The notes beneath the pieces are model-generated. The model was not told where the DNA came from. It did not search any database and saw only the letters and a list, made by a program, of their open reading frames with translations. A stretch of 64,000 nt of DNA from Triglochin maritima (taxonomy: Eukaryota; Streptophyta; Magnoliopsida; Alismatales; Juncaginaceae). Below, one piece after another: positions 22,561 to 32,844 of the stretch. The translations under genes were made by a program, and so were the position numbers. The stretch spans positions 44,282,201 through 44,346,200 of the forward strand of contig OY821774.1 in the NCBI GenBank assembly GCA_963682175.1, in the 5' to 3' direction. Within the stretch, counting starts at the first letter, position 1. Each line of letters opens with the position of its first letter.

Positions 22561-22829
22561 CCTTTACAGTTGTAAAATATGTCAACCAACTTAAAAATAT
22601 GAAAATAATGTTGAAATACAAACATTGATTACTCTGATAATAAGAGAGGATACACGCCAAACTGGATCTTAGGTTCCCTTTCTCTTATCATTGGAGTGGT
22701 CGGAATCAAAATGCGGACTACCTTGGTCGTTGGCGAGGATGCACGTCAAGCATGATCTTGGGTTCCCTCTCTCTTACCAGCAACAAGGTATTCATTTAAC
22801 GAACTAAATAATCAAATCCAAAATACATA

Positions 22830-23480
22830 AAATTCCCTCCGGGTCACGAGGCTAAACTGACCAAAACATCATAATACCTATATCAAAAGGATAATTGTCC
22901 AAACAAGTCAAATACATACACAATACCTCTTAGGTTATGAGGCTAAACTAATCCAACTATTGACGATCTTTAGTAATGAAATAAACCCAAACCATATATA
23001 CATAATATTCTACTAAACAAGAAAATAAATTGTTTACAATATCTCCAAAATACGAGACTACACCGTAGATATACAATACCACCTTGTTATGAGGCTAAAC
23101 TAACTAAAACCTGATAGTCTTCATCATAAACACAAAGTCGACATTTAACAAACTATATACAAAAATATTCTCCTAGTTATGAGATCAAACTAACTATTTG
23201 ATGATGTCTAAATATAATATTCATCATCCATATCACAAAGATACATACACAAATCTCTCCTAGGTTATGAGGTTAAACTAACCGTGGGGCGATATTACAA
23301 TAAAAACATTATCTCCAATTTAACACCATACATATAAATGACTTCTACGTCATGAGCCTAAACTGGATCGTACTAAGCAATCTTCATCAAAATAATGAAG
23401 ATTATCAAATCAAGTAAAATGAAGCCAAACAAAACACGTACGCAATCTTTCCGGGTTACTAGGTTAAGCTTACCATATTG
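22830..23480. repeat. Diverged tandem array, unit ~85-110 bp, ~7 copies
   Basis: The core GGTTATGAGGCTAAACTAAC recurs near 22848, 22931, 23083, 23172, 23261, 23342 and 23452. Each core is followed after 10-25 bp by words like GATGATNTT or GACGATAT and TCATCA. Spacing varies from about 82 to 154 bp, so copies have suffered indels. No frame is open across it. Confidence 0.6.
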
Positions 23481-23819
23481 TGACGATATATCACAAAAAA
23501 AGAGTGAATGTCGTTGAACCAACCAAAGCACGAGTCCTTAAATCCTCATTCTACATAAAATCCTTTTAACTCATGATGTGAGTTTAATAAAAAAATATAT
23601 TTGGAATTGTTAATATAACAACAATTTTGGTTTATAGGTCGTGAAAGGATGCTTCTGTATCTTTCATTCGTGCACCAAATAAATATGTCCAGCTCTCATA
23701 TTTCATATTTATTCTTTTTATTTAATGAAAGAAAATATTGCACTTATTTACTTTCTAGCTAGTTATTTGCATTTATTTAATTTCCTGTACAAATGAATGA
23801 TATGAGTATTGTTATAAAA

Positions 23820-24480
23820 TAAGCAAACCAAAGATTAAAGATTTGGGAGGGGAGAGATATGTATTTCATTTCGTTGTCACCAAATATGTACAATAGTCCC
23901 CTATATATAGGGTGAGGATGTAGTAGGGGTTACAACCAAAATAAATGGAATTACACCATATTAATAAGAGTAAAATCTACTTAAGCTATTAGGGGTTAAA
24001 GAAGGTAAATCATCCACAAAATCTTTGGAATTCTCAACACTCCCCCTTGGATGATCACCTTTATACGCTAAGGATGCTGCCTCGTTAAAAACATTACCAA
24101 GAAAAACCCGATGAGATAAAAACTTGGTGAAGGACCGCCAAATTCTCGCTTTGATTGGATCTGATCAGTTGTCACTTGATCGGTCTGCCTCATTAAGACC
24201 TTGTCAAGTAAAACTCTGTGGGACAAAAACTTGGTGAAGGAAAAAGAGTGCACTGTATAATTTTCTGCCTCAATTCAACATACATTTATAACACACCATT
24301 ATATAATATGTGTTATGTTTATGTCTCGTTAAAAACCTTGCTACAAAACCTTGTGGGAAAAAGTAACTAAGGAAAAGAGTAAATAACATACGCTAACAAA
24401 ATTGCACAAGTTGCCTCGTTAACAACTTTTAACCAATAAAATATTTTACGATAAAAATTGGAAAAAGGGAAAAAGAGTGA
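23820..24480 (-). mobile_element. LTR-retrotransposon remnant (LTR plus 3' internal end)
   Basis: At 23820-24044 the minus strand has a TATA-like CCCTATATATAGGGG and the segment ends CTCAACA. Next to it lies CTCCCCCTTGG, a polypurine tract on the minus strand. Beyond that, 24060-24480 holds four diverged copies of a CCTCGTTAAAAACCTT...GGGACAAAAACTTGG repeat. This arrangement fits a minus-oriented 3' LTR with adjoining non-coding internal DNA. No pol sequence remains. Confidence 0.45.
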
Positions 24481-24499
24481 TGTGTGAGAAAGGAAGAGA

Positions 24500-24735
24500 G
24501 CATTTGAGGGTGTAGCATGTGTTTTTTGCTGGTAACAAGCAGGTTAACGAGCCAAGCCGCTGGCAAGCAGGGGTCGAGCCAAACTGCTCACAAGCAAGAG
24601 TTGAGTTGAGCACGAGCAAAATTTTCAGCTCGAAACCCTTATCGAGCAAGCGGTGAGCACCATCTTTTTCTTATCGAGCCAAGCTCGAGCATGCTCGACT
24701 CGTTTGTTTAGACATCGATTACACATCTAATGTTG
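24500..24735. repeat. Remnant with GAGC/CGAGC subterminal repeats
   Basis: Words such as CGAGCCAAGCCGC, GGGTCGAGCC and GCTCGACTCGTTTGTTTAGA resemble the subterminal repeats of plant hAT MITEs. Both ends are decayed. Confidence 0.4.
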
Positions 24736-25119
24736 GCTATGGCAATAACTACTATTATTGCATTAATATAATTCTCACTAACTAATATAAGTTATTGACT
24801 ATGACAATAAAACATACGTTACGTAACTAATAAAAAGACTTTTTATGTTGGGTCAATTGTTTTCTTATTTGAGAATCGGTTTTAACATTTAATGCAACTT
24901 TTAGTACACGACTTGTGGATCCTAAAGTGTCTTGCCATTGCCGAAACTTTAGCAAAATCTATATATCCGCGGAAAGATACACAAGCGGTACAAACGAACT
25001 TTCCATGTGCATCTTGATTAATAGATTAAGGCTGCAACAATAGAATTATATAAAAGAAAAAAGCTAAAATACGATATACAAAATTTATATAAAATAAAGA
25101 ATTTGTTTTAAAATGAAAA

Positions 25120-25710
25120 AACATGGAAATTTAGGGGAGAATGATGAATACTTTTCATTTCTATTTTATAAAAATACAATGATACTATATATAGACAAGA
25201 AACATAGATGTTACAATGCAATAGCAAACTAATTAATTGTAGTTACTACACTTGAATGAGACAAATAATATACATCAAAGATTGTGTTACAATAATTATT
25301 GTAGAATATATAACATAGGGTGTCAGTGTCAAGGACCTCAAGGTGATTCATCTATAAAATATTATAATTTCATAATACTCCCCTTGAATGATCACCTTTT
25401 GTTATATGTTTTTCGATCTACCTCGTTTAAAACATTGTCAAGTAAAACTCGGTGAGACAAAAACTTGGTGAAGAAAAAAAAATACAATGTATAATTCTCA
25501 TATTTAATTTAATATACATTTATGAAATTTTCTTAAATAATATGTCGTTATTTTCATGTCTCATTAAAAAATTGTTACAAAACTCAGTTGAAAATTTAGC
25601 TATTGAAAAAAAAGTGCATGACATACACTTACGAAACTGCACAAGTTGTCTCGTTCACAAATTTAAACAAAAAACACTATGGGACAAAAATTGGAAAAAG
25701 TAACAAAAGT
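25120..25710 (-). mobile_element. Second copy of the 23820-24480 LTR remnant
   Basis: It has the same architecture: ACTATATATAGAC on an LTR-like stretch, then CATAATACTCCCCTTGAA followed by TGATCACCTTTTG. Three diverged CCTCGTTTAAAACATTG...GTGAGACAAAAACTTGG copies follow at about 25420, 25557 and 25649. It is more diverged than the first copy and has no coding sequence. Confidence 0.45.
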
Positions 25711-25773
25711 ACACCTACAAGTCATTTGGGTTTTATCTTTCAGATATAGTCATTTTTCATGGATGATAATTAC

Positions 25774-26384
25774 TAGGGCTGGCAAATTCGTGTTTCGTGT
25801 TTGACACGAACACGAATTGACACGAACTGTATTTACTCGACTCGAACACGAACACGAATTAATAAGAAATAGTTGACACGAACACGAACACGAACACGAA
25901 AATCTAATCTTAAACCCGAACACGAATTTGGTAACCCGAACACGACCCACGTTGACACGAATCCATTTTTCATGTTCGTGTTGACATGAACACGAATTAA
26001 CCTGAATAACTCGAACTGACTTGTTTGACACGAATTTTTACAAACACGAATTAATCTGGACACGAAATAACATGTTTGACACCAATTATGACATGTTTGA
26101 CACAAATTTACACAAACACGAATTAACCTGAACACGAACTAGCATGTTTGACACTAATTACACGAATTACACGAAACACGAACTCGACCTGAATTACAGT
26201 TTGTGTAATTCGTGTCAACCTGAATTATACGAAACGGAAATACTCCAACCCGAACCCGACCCGAATTACAGTTCGTGTCATTCGTGTCGACCCGAATTAC
26301 AGTTTGTGTCATTCGTGCCGACCCGAATGGTGATATTTAGTGTCAGGTTCGGGTTTCGTGTCATGACCCGAATTGTCAGGCCTA
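25774..26384. mobile_element. hAT-type MITE with perfect 8-bp TSD
   Basis: The flanks are identical 8-mers, ATAATTAC at 25766-25773 and 26385-26392. The element starts TAGGGCTGGCAAATTCG and ends GTCAGGCCTA. Both halves are packed with ACACGAACACGAATT and its complement (at least 20 copies of ACACGAA or TTCGTGT), typical hAT subterminal repeats. Open frames through it are low-complexity artefacts. At 611 bp it has no transposase. Confidence 0.85.
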
Positions 26385-26539
26385 ATAATTACATATCAAC
26401 TCCACCTGATTCGTAATTCACAAACTTGCATAAAGATTGCAACTCTTCACAATTACACAAAATATACAATTTGTGATTTTGTTGTTGTTGTGAATAAAAC
26501 ATATAGAAATGATCACTGAAGAAAAATTACACTCTTATC

Positions 26540-26700
26540 GCTTATTGAACAGGTTATTGAGCCGAGCCGCTCGCGAGTAACAAGTGAGTCGAGCACGAGC
26601 GAAATTTCTGCTCGACCCCCATAACGAGCAACCGGAGAGCACAAAAAAAGGTTGTCGAGTCGAGCATACTTGGCTTGCTAGAAAATTGCTAGTTTACACG
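26540..26700. repeat. CGAGC-repeat remnant
   Basis: TTGAGCCGAGCCGCTCGCGAG and GAGTCGAGCACGAGCG words resemble those at 24500-24735. Ends cannot be defined. Confidence 0.35.
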
Positions 26701-26897
26701 CCTAAGCAAATAGGTAGTAAACTTCAAAGATAAAAAGTTGAGGACTAGAAATTTTGTATATGTACTTAATTATTTGCATGTTTTCAACAAATACTACAAA
26801 ATCAATTTGTAATTGTTCAGCATTGTGACCTTTTGGTTTTACAAATAATTATGTTAATGTTCAAACTTTTGATTTGGCATATGATTGTCATGTGTAG

Positions 26898-27121
26898 GCT
26901 GCAAATTATCTTTACATAAAGGATTTATTAGATCTGAGCTGCCATAAAGTTGCTGACATTATCAAAGGTAAGTCTCTAGACATTCGCCATGATCAAAGGT
27001 AAGTCTCTAGGAGATTCGCCGGACATTCGATATAAAGAATGACTTTACTCCTGAGGAAGAAGAGGAACATAGGAACCAGAAGCCCTAGGCGCTCGAGACG
27101 GAAGAGAAAGTCGAGCATTAA
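26898..27121 (+). pseudogene. SKP1-like pseudogene, last exon only
   Basis: Following a TGTGTAG splice acceptor, the first frame reads AANYLYIKDLLDLSCHKVAD then IIKGK, the C-terminal half of the SKP1/ASK subunit of SCF ubiquitin ligases. Normal family members end ..[17 protein letters not shown]. Here a short internal duplication (ATCAAAGGTAAGTCTCTAG occurs twice, near 26965 and 26993) breaks the frame. [16 protein letters not shown] then resumes, and a TAG replaces the Trp codon of the WAFE end. No first exon was found upstream, although the intron end (CATATGATTGTCATGTGTAG) is shared with the copy at 41983-42417. Both therefore derive from one intron-containing gene. Confidence 0.85.
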
Positions 27122-28150
27122 ATAATCGTGTCGATCTTAAGTGGTTCTTAAGTAGTAGTTTTCATGTACTTTTCCTGAAGGAGAGTGGTTTTTATGTATG
27201 TCATACTTTTAGGTTATTTTTTATGTGCAGTTCATTTTACGTCAGTATATATATATTTCACAAATGTGGGTAACTCTTGTTGTACAAATAAATAGCTTTA
27301 CTTGGTTAATCATTGAATTTTCTTTTGCTTTTGCATCAATATTTGTATTCTCGATCATAATGTTCCATGTGAAGCATGCCGAATTGAACATTTATTTTAA
27401 AGGAAAAATTTCGATTTTTAAAAAAAAAATCAAATTAGTCAAAAAAGCAAGGCAATAAACATTTTAAATATTAAAAGTAAGTATTAAAAATAATTACTTG
27501 GATTGACAAAAAAATATTTTAAACACAAAATATCATGTTATTGATAATACTTGAAAATAAAATTTTATTGAAATTTTGGCAGAACCTCCCCTTAAAATTT
27601 TATATGTAAAATTCTTAAAATCCTGGAATTAACAAGAAAAATGTATATATACTCACATTCACATCATGTATTTCTCCACTACATCACATTCACATTACAA
27701 ATCTACTCATGTTGAAATACACATGAATGAGATTCATAAAGAACGTTAGTTTATTTACATTCAAATTTACTTAATAATACATCCCAAACAACTCTCCATT
27801 GTTACTTATATCATCCAACCAACCCAACTCAAGACCTAAGATAGCAAACCAAACCAATCCAACTCATATATACTCATTTAAATCACCCAACCAACCCAAT
27901 TCAATCCAAAACAAACCAATCCAATGAACAAGTGAAATCAAATGATATCTTATTAATAAAGGCAGCATCCATCATCATAACATATAACAATAACATATTA
28001 AAAAAATGAATTAAACATTCACACAATCACACTCCATTCTCGTCAACCAAACAAATCCAAAATTCACAATCTCCACAACCAACTAAACAATCCAAATCCA
28101 AACACCACAATCTAAAATCCAAATCCAAACACCACAATCTAAACATATCA
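27122..28150. other. No gene; C/A-rich low-complexity DNA
   Basis: The first part is AT-rich. From about 27800 it is rich in CCAACCAACCCAA and CCAAATCCAAACACCACAATC words, with no open frame of interest. It may belong to the left part of the CACTA element whose right end is at 28931, but no left terminus was found. Confidence 0.35.
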
Positions 28151-28626
28151 AATATGAGAACCTAATCAAACAAGATACAAGACAAGGCTAGTAGATTTCC
28201 TTTTGGCTTCACTTGAAGTTAATTTTTCTACAAGTGGTGAAACACGAACCAGAGGAGGAGGGGAAAGCTGCTGCCGACGTCGCAGAGGAGGTGCGGTGCT
28301 GGTGGTCGCGCCAACAACTACACCCACAACTACACCAAATCAAAAAAACTAAATAAAAAACTCAATCTACAACTACACAAAAAGTATGAGCACGAACAAG
28401 AGGAGGAGGAGGTCGTGGCTGCGGTGACGGTGGTCGCGGAGGAGGGTGCGGTGACGGTGGTCGCGGAGGCTACGGAGACGGTGCAGAGGGACGAAGAAGG
28501 GGAGGAGAGCACAAGGGACGTCGCTGCGGTGCCGGAGACGGTGCAGATCGGTCGGAGATCGGTCACGGAGGACGGCTAGGATTTGGGTGGGTTTTCGTTT
28601 GAGATGAATGACAGAAACACGTCTGT

Positions 28627-28931
28627 TCGATTTCTTTAAGACCCATATACGTCGGATGTTATAGATGTCCGACGTCTATACCCCGATGTCTATATGCAGG
28701 GGGTCTAGACGTTGGACATATATAACATCTGACATCTATATGGCGACGTCTATACCCTATAGACGCCGGATGCACAAGGTATTCCAAAAGCCGACGTCTA
28801 TACCCTATAGACGTCGGATAAACGCGGTATTGAAATAGTCGACGTCTATTATGTCCTCTCCCTACTAGACGTCGGTTGTTATAACGGTCGCTGTCTATTG
28901 GGCGACGAGTAAAGCCTATTCTGCACTAGTG
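28627..28931. mobile_element. CACTA element end with subterminal repeats
   Basis: On the minus strand the terminus reads CACTAGTGCAGAATAGGC (28931 to 28914), the start expected of a plant En/Spm-type CACTA element. Inward, GACGTCTATA, TAGACGTCGG and inverted forms occur more than ten times, like TNPA-type subterminal binding arrays. The opposite terminus was not found, so element length and TSD are unknown. GC-rich DNA at 28240-28570, with a low-complexity Ser/Thr/Ala frame on the minus strand, may belong to its interior. Confidence 0.65.
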
Positions 28932-28935
28932 CATC

Positions 28936-29668
28936 TTTCAAAAGTATTTTTCCAAACTATACTCGTTGTTACCTCGTCATGACACGTGGTGACGATAAGT
29001 CTTGTTTTTTGTGTATATAAAACTCAACAATTTAAACGTCGAGTTCTGTAAAAATAAATTTCTTAGAGAACTCAGCGTCTTCAATGCACCATACTAAGTT
29101 TGGTTTATAGATTCAAAATGTTTAACTTGTTGTTTTTGTGGATGTTATTTTGATTTTATTGTGGTTGTTTGTGTTTGGTGCATGTCTTCCAAATTTTAGG
29201 TATTATTACTGTGATTTTGAATTAGTGTATGTATTTGAAAAAAAAAATCTAACAGAAATGATATATTACCGAATGAATGATCAAAATTCCAAATCTGTCT
29301 AAACAGAACTCTGCACTTGAGTTGCTGAGCTCTCTAAACTTGAACTCAGCAACGCCAGCCAAGTTCTATTAAATTGAACTCAACAAGCAAAGTATTGAGT
29401 TCTATTAACACTCCAAACTGGTATTGCACCATACTGGGTATGCGTAAAATTTTCTAAGAGTAAGATTTCGACAATGGAGACGCCGAGTTCGTTTATACAG
29501 AACTCGACACTGAAGACGATGAGTTTTTTAAGGAGTTTATTCTACAGAATAAGATGCTGGCGTCTTAGACGTTGAGTTCTGTATACACTAAAAAACAAGA
29601 TCCGCAGTCACCACGTGTCGTAATGTGGTGACATCAGATATAGTTTGGAAAATACTTTTTGAGATATG
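28936..29668. mobile_element. MULE-like MITE with ~110-bp TIRs
   Basis: The left end is TTTCAAAAGTATTTTTCCAA then ACACGTGGTGACG and GTGTATATAAAACTCAAC. The reverse complement of the right end reads TCTCAAAAAGTATTTTCCAA then ACACGTGGTGACTG and GTGTATACAGAACTCAACG. The arms agree over about 110 bp. No coding sequence is inside; CTGAGTTC-type words recur through the interior. The TIR resembles the edges of 10340-12230. The left end lies within a few bases of the CACTA terminus. Confidence 0.65.
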
Positions 29669-29984
29669 CTTAATTTGAAGAAGAAAAAATTTATTTCGAA
29701 GAAAAATTCTATTTTAAATTCACGTAGTTTACCTTTACTTTCACGGTAAGTAACTGTCTTGGAGAACATACTGAAATTGTTTTCTAATTTCTCAACCTCC
29801 GGCTAAAAGTGTCTATAAACTGATATAAAAAACTAAAAAAAGTATCTATAAACAAGTCCACAACAACCGCTCGTTAATGACCTGAAATTCGATCTCAGAA
29901 TCTATACAAAAAACTCGTTTTGTATCTAATGTGTCGGGACATTGTGATTAGTAGTTTGGCCTAGGCGTCAAGAGAAACATTGAA

Positions 29985-30900
29985 AATGCCAGCGGATGGA
30001 GCCAACATAAAAATATTTCCACATAAATATTAATGAAACTCGGAAGTAATTACGAACTTAAATAAATGTCTAGGTTTCTACAACTTTTATACATACAAAA
30101 AACCAGATATCCCGACGAAAAAACTGAAAAGCCTCAAGCTTATAGCAACTTGTGGTGAATGAGTTCGACCCAAATGGTTGTCTAATCCCAAATCCAACCT
30201 ACAAATCACACATGACTACAGGAGAGTAGGGGTGCACATGGGTCGGGTTGGGTCGGGTTTGGGCCTCAACCAGACCCAACCCGAAATTTCGGGTTGGGAA
30301 AAAACCCAATTCGAATCCGAACCCGAACCGGTTTAGGTTCAACCCAATCCGACCTGAAATTTTCGGGTTGGGTCGGGTTGGATCGGGTTGAACCCGAATT
30401 TGGAAATTTTCTCCCAAACTTGGTTGGGTTCGGTCGACCGGTGCTTAAACGGTCAACCGGTGGCTTGAACACCCGAAATTTTCGGGTTGGAAACAGTCGA
30501 CCGGTTTATTTGGGAAAAAATAAAAATAAAAATAAAAATCGGGTTCGGGTTGGGTTAGGTCAACCCGACCCCCTCAACCTGAACCTGACCCGAAAATTCG
30601 GATTTTTGATTTTCCCAACCCGATCCGACCCGAACCCTTCCCCAACCCGACCCGACCAGTCGGGTTCGGGTTGGGTTTCGGGTTGAACCCAACCCATGTG
30701 CACCCCTACACGAGAGTGTACCACTTTTATCAAGAACCAACCACTAGCCACTAGAGCGATAAATGGCGTCGACTGCGTGAGTAGTCGAGTCACTCAATTT
30801 AACTATCTTAACTGCACCGACATGTTTGAGTATAGGTAGGAAAATCGTAACCGTTATCTAAACATAGTAGGTATGAATATGAAAATTTTAGTTGTTAAAT
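29985..30900. repeat. Unknown dispersed repeat, copy 1 (split by hAT MITE)
   Basis: The parts 29985-30226 and 30709-30900 align in order with 31035-31420. Shared words include CAGCGGATGGAGCCAACAT against TAGCAGATGGGGCAAACAT, CCAAATGGTTGT, GTATAGGTAGGAAAA and GTATGAATATGAAAATTTTAG. The hAT MITE at 30227-30708 interrupts this copy. The repeat is non-coding; its class is not recognised. Confidence 0.5.
30227..30708. mobile_element. hAT-type MITE, 482 bp
   Basis: It begins TAGGGGTGCACATGGGTC and ends CCCATGTGCACCCCTA. The flanking 8-mers are CAGGAGAG and CACGAGAG (7 of 8 match). GGGTCGGGTTGGG and its complement fill both subterminal regions. The middle (30430-30510) carries GGTCGACCGG and GGTCAACCGG words like those in the LTRs of this window. 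It is the same family as 62003-63081. Confidence 0.85.
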
Positions 30901-31034
30901 AAATATGGCAGGTAAAGGTAACTCGTTGAATCTGTATGTTTACCCGTTGAAAACTTATTGCTTAAATGGGACAAAACCGTTATTCGTATAAAGAAATGGA
31001 TATGACTTATTAGGGTAAGAACTTACTCGCACAT

Positions 31035-31420
31035 TAATGCTAGCAGATGGGGCAAACATTAAAGTATTTGCACGCAAATATTGTGACCCGGAAGAAATAA
31101 ACTTAGATAAATTTCCAGGTGTCCAAGATCTTTACATACAAACCGGAGACAAAAGGCTGAAAAACCCCAACCCAAAAACATTTTTTGTGAATGAATTTGA
31201 CCAAAATGGTTGTATAATCACATGTCCGACCACCAAACTACATATGAGTATACTACTGATGTAAATGAGGCAACTAACTATCGTAACCGCACTGACGGGT
31301 TGAAGTATAGGTAGAAAAACCATAACCATTTCGGTAAGTATGAATATGAAAATTTTAGCTGATAAACATTGAATGAAACGGGTTAGGAGTACGATGAGAG
31401 GTAAAAGTGTTAACAACTAT
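31035..31420. repeat. Unknown dispersed repeat, copy 2
   Basis: This uninterrupted copy pairs with 29985-30900. One strand stays open for 75 codons near 31037-31264, but the same stretch in copy 1 is not open, which argues against a gene. Confidence 0.45.
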
Positions 31421-31449
31421 TACAGAAGAGAACGTATACTAACCTCTGT

Positions 31450-31677
31450 TTTAAAAACCGAACCGATAGTCAAACCGGGTTGACCCGTGAACCGGTGGCA
31501 GACCGGTCGGCTCGGTCAGAAAATCGCTCCCCCTCTTGAACCGGAGCAAACCGAGTAAAATCGAGAAAATCGATCAATTTTTCGGTTCGGTCTATAACCG
31601 AAACGAACCGATTTTTTCTTTTAAAACAAACATTTGATTTTTTACTTTTTACCCAATTCCTAGGGTTTATACTGTCC
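31450..31677. repeat. AACCGGTT-rich remnant
   Basis: It begins TTTTAAAAACCGAACCG and continues with GACCGGTCGG and CGAACCGA words. Plant genomes carry many such AACCGG-rich non-autonomous elements. Its right side was used as the target of the copia insertion, so both ends are uncertain. Confidence 0.4.
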
Positions 31678-31682
31678 TCCAT

Positions 31683-31923
31683 TGTAAAATTCTGTACAAG
31701 TCATGATGGAATCCATGGTTGTGATGGTGTGAAGGTCGATGGAGAAGATGAACTCAGGGAAGAAGAATAACAGAATTGGTTTTCAGTGTAGATGTATTGA
31801 AATGAGAAAACGATTACATTATTACATGAAAGATCCACCATATATATGTGTTTGGTGGGCTGGACTTATCATACTGGGCCCAATATGGGACTATTACATC
31901 TGAGTCTAATTTTATTCTCTACA
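31683..31923 (-). repeat. copia 3' LTR
   Basis: It runs from TGTAAAATTCTG to TTCTCTACA and matches 36906-37147 closely, including ACCATATATATGTG, the likely TATA region. Confidence 0.95.
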
Positions 31924-31935
31924 TCCCCCCCACAA
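31924..31935 (-). other. Polypurine tract of copia element
   Basis: The minus strand reads TTGTGGGGGGGA directly before the 3' LTR, the expected primer site for plus-strand DNA synthesis. Confidence 0.85.
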
Positions 31936-32215
31936 GTTGGAGTATACAGATTTTGTAAACCCAACTTGGAGGAAAGTTTCTGGAACTGAGCAACAAGCAA
32001 TGGTTTTGTAAAGATCTTTGCAACCTGGTTAGAACTTGAGACAAAATGAGTTGAAATGAAGCCTTCTTGGATCTTGTTTCTCACTAGGTGACAGTCGATT
32101 TCAATATGTTTCGTTCTTTCATGAAAGACAAGATTGACTGCTATATGGAGAGCAGATTTATTGTCGCGGTAGAGAGGGGTGGGAGTGATTTGTTGTTGTT
32201 GAAGCTCTCCTAATT
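31936..32215 (-). pseudogene. copia RNase H / pol C-terminal end
   Basis: The minus-strand frame contains [20 protein letters not shown] then [16 protein letters not shown] and FTKPL, the classic end of a plant copia polyprotein RNase H. It joins abruptly, near 32205-32215, to the Glu-rich linker that follows integrase. The reverse transcriptase core (including the YVDD motif) is absent. The deletion removed roughly 1.3-1.5 kb by comparison with normal copia spacing. Confidence 0.9.
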
Positions 32216-32839
32216 GGTGTACCTTCTTCATGTGCTTGTTGGTGTTCTTCTATTTCTTGTTCTTGTTCTTCATGATGTTGAATCTCTGTATGTTCTTCTT
32301 CCTGCAAGTTAGTATGCAGTTGTGCAGTATCTCTTTTATTTTCATAGTTTATATTATTTTCTTCTAAAAGTAATGGAAGAACAATCTTATTCCTTGAATT
32401 TTTGTGTTGCTCACTTTCTTTATGAGGAAAAATATCCTCATAAAAAAACATCTCTGGTGATGATGATTTTCTTGTTCTTGATATCATAGAGTTTGTATCC
32501 CTTTTGACCAAAAGGGTACCCAATGAAGATACATTTGTGAGCTCTATAATCAAACTTATTATGTGGTTGCAGGTTTGTTGAGTAACAAAGACATCCAATC
32601 ACTCTTAAATACTTGTAATTAGGTTCTTTCTTGTGTAATAATTCATAGGGTGTCTTGTTATCTAAAACTTTGGTTGGAAGTCTGTTTATTATATAAACAG
32701 CTGCGAGAATGCAATCACTCCAAAACATCATAGGAAGATTTGCTTTAAGTGTTATTGATCTAGCAGTATCTAGAATATGCATGTGCTTTCTTTCTACAAT
32801 CCCATTCTGTTGGGGTGTATAGGGACAAGTTTTCTCATG
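32216..32839 (-). pseudogene. copia integrase, C-terminal part and linker
   Basis: The frame reads HEKTCPYTPQQNGIVERKHM, then FWSDCILAAVYIINRLPTKV and YKYLRVIGCLCYS. This is the C-terminal half of the copia integrase core followed by the GKK-type region and an acidic Glu/His-rich linker. It is the direct continuation of 34973-35753, interrupted by the nested LTR after ..LLDNYGIM. A frame change lies near 32440-32460. Confidence 0.92.
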
Positions 32840-32844
32840 CATAA

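Noticed and set aside
25750..26416. Cys/Ser/Val/Arg-rich frames across the hAT MITE
   Set aside because: Translations of the ACACGAACACGAATT subterminal repeats, not proteins.
30199..30793. Several Pro/Asn/Gly-rich frames
   Set aside because: Translations of GGGTCGGGTTGGG repeats in the hAT MITE at 30227-30708.
31037..31264. 75-codon frame that looks protein-like
   Set aside because: The homologous stretch near 29985-30210 is not open and the changes do not respect codons.
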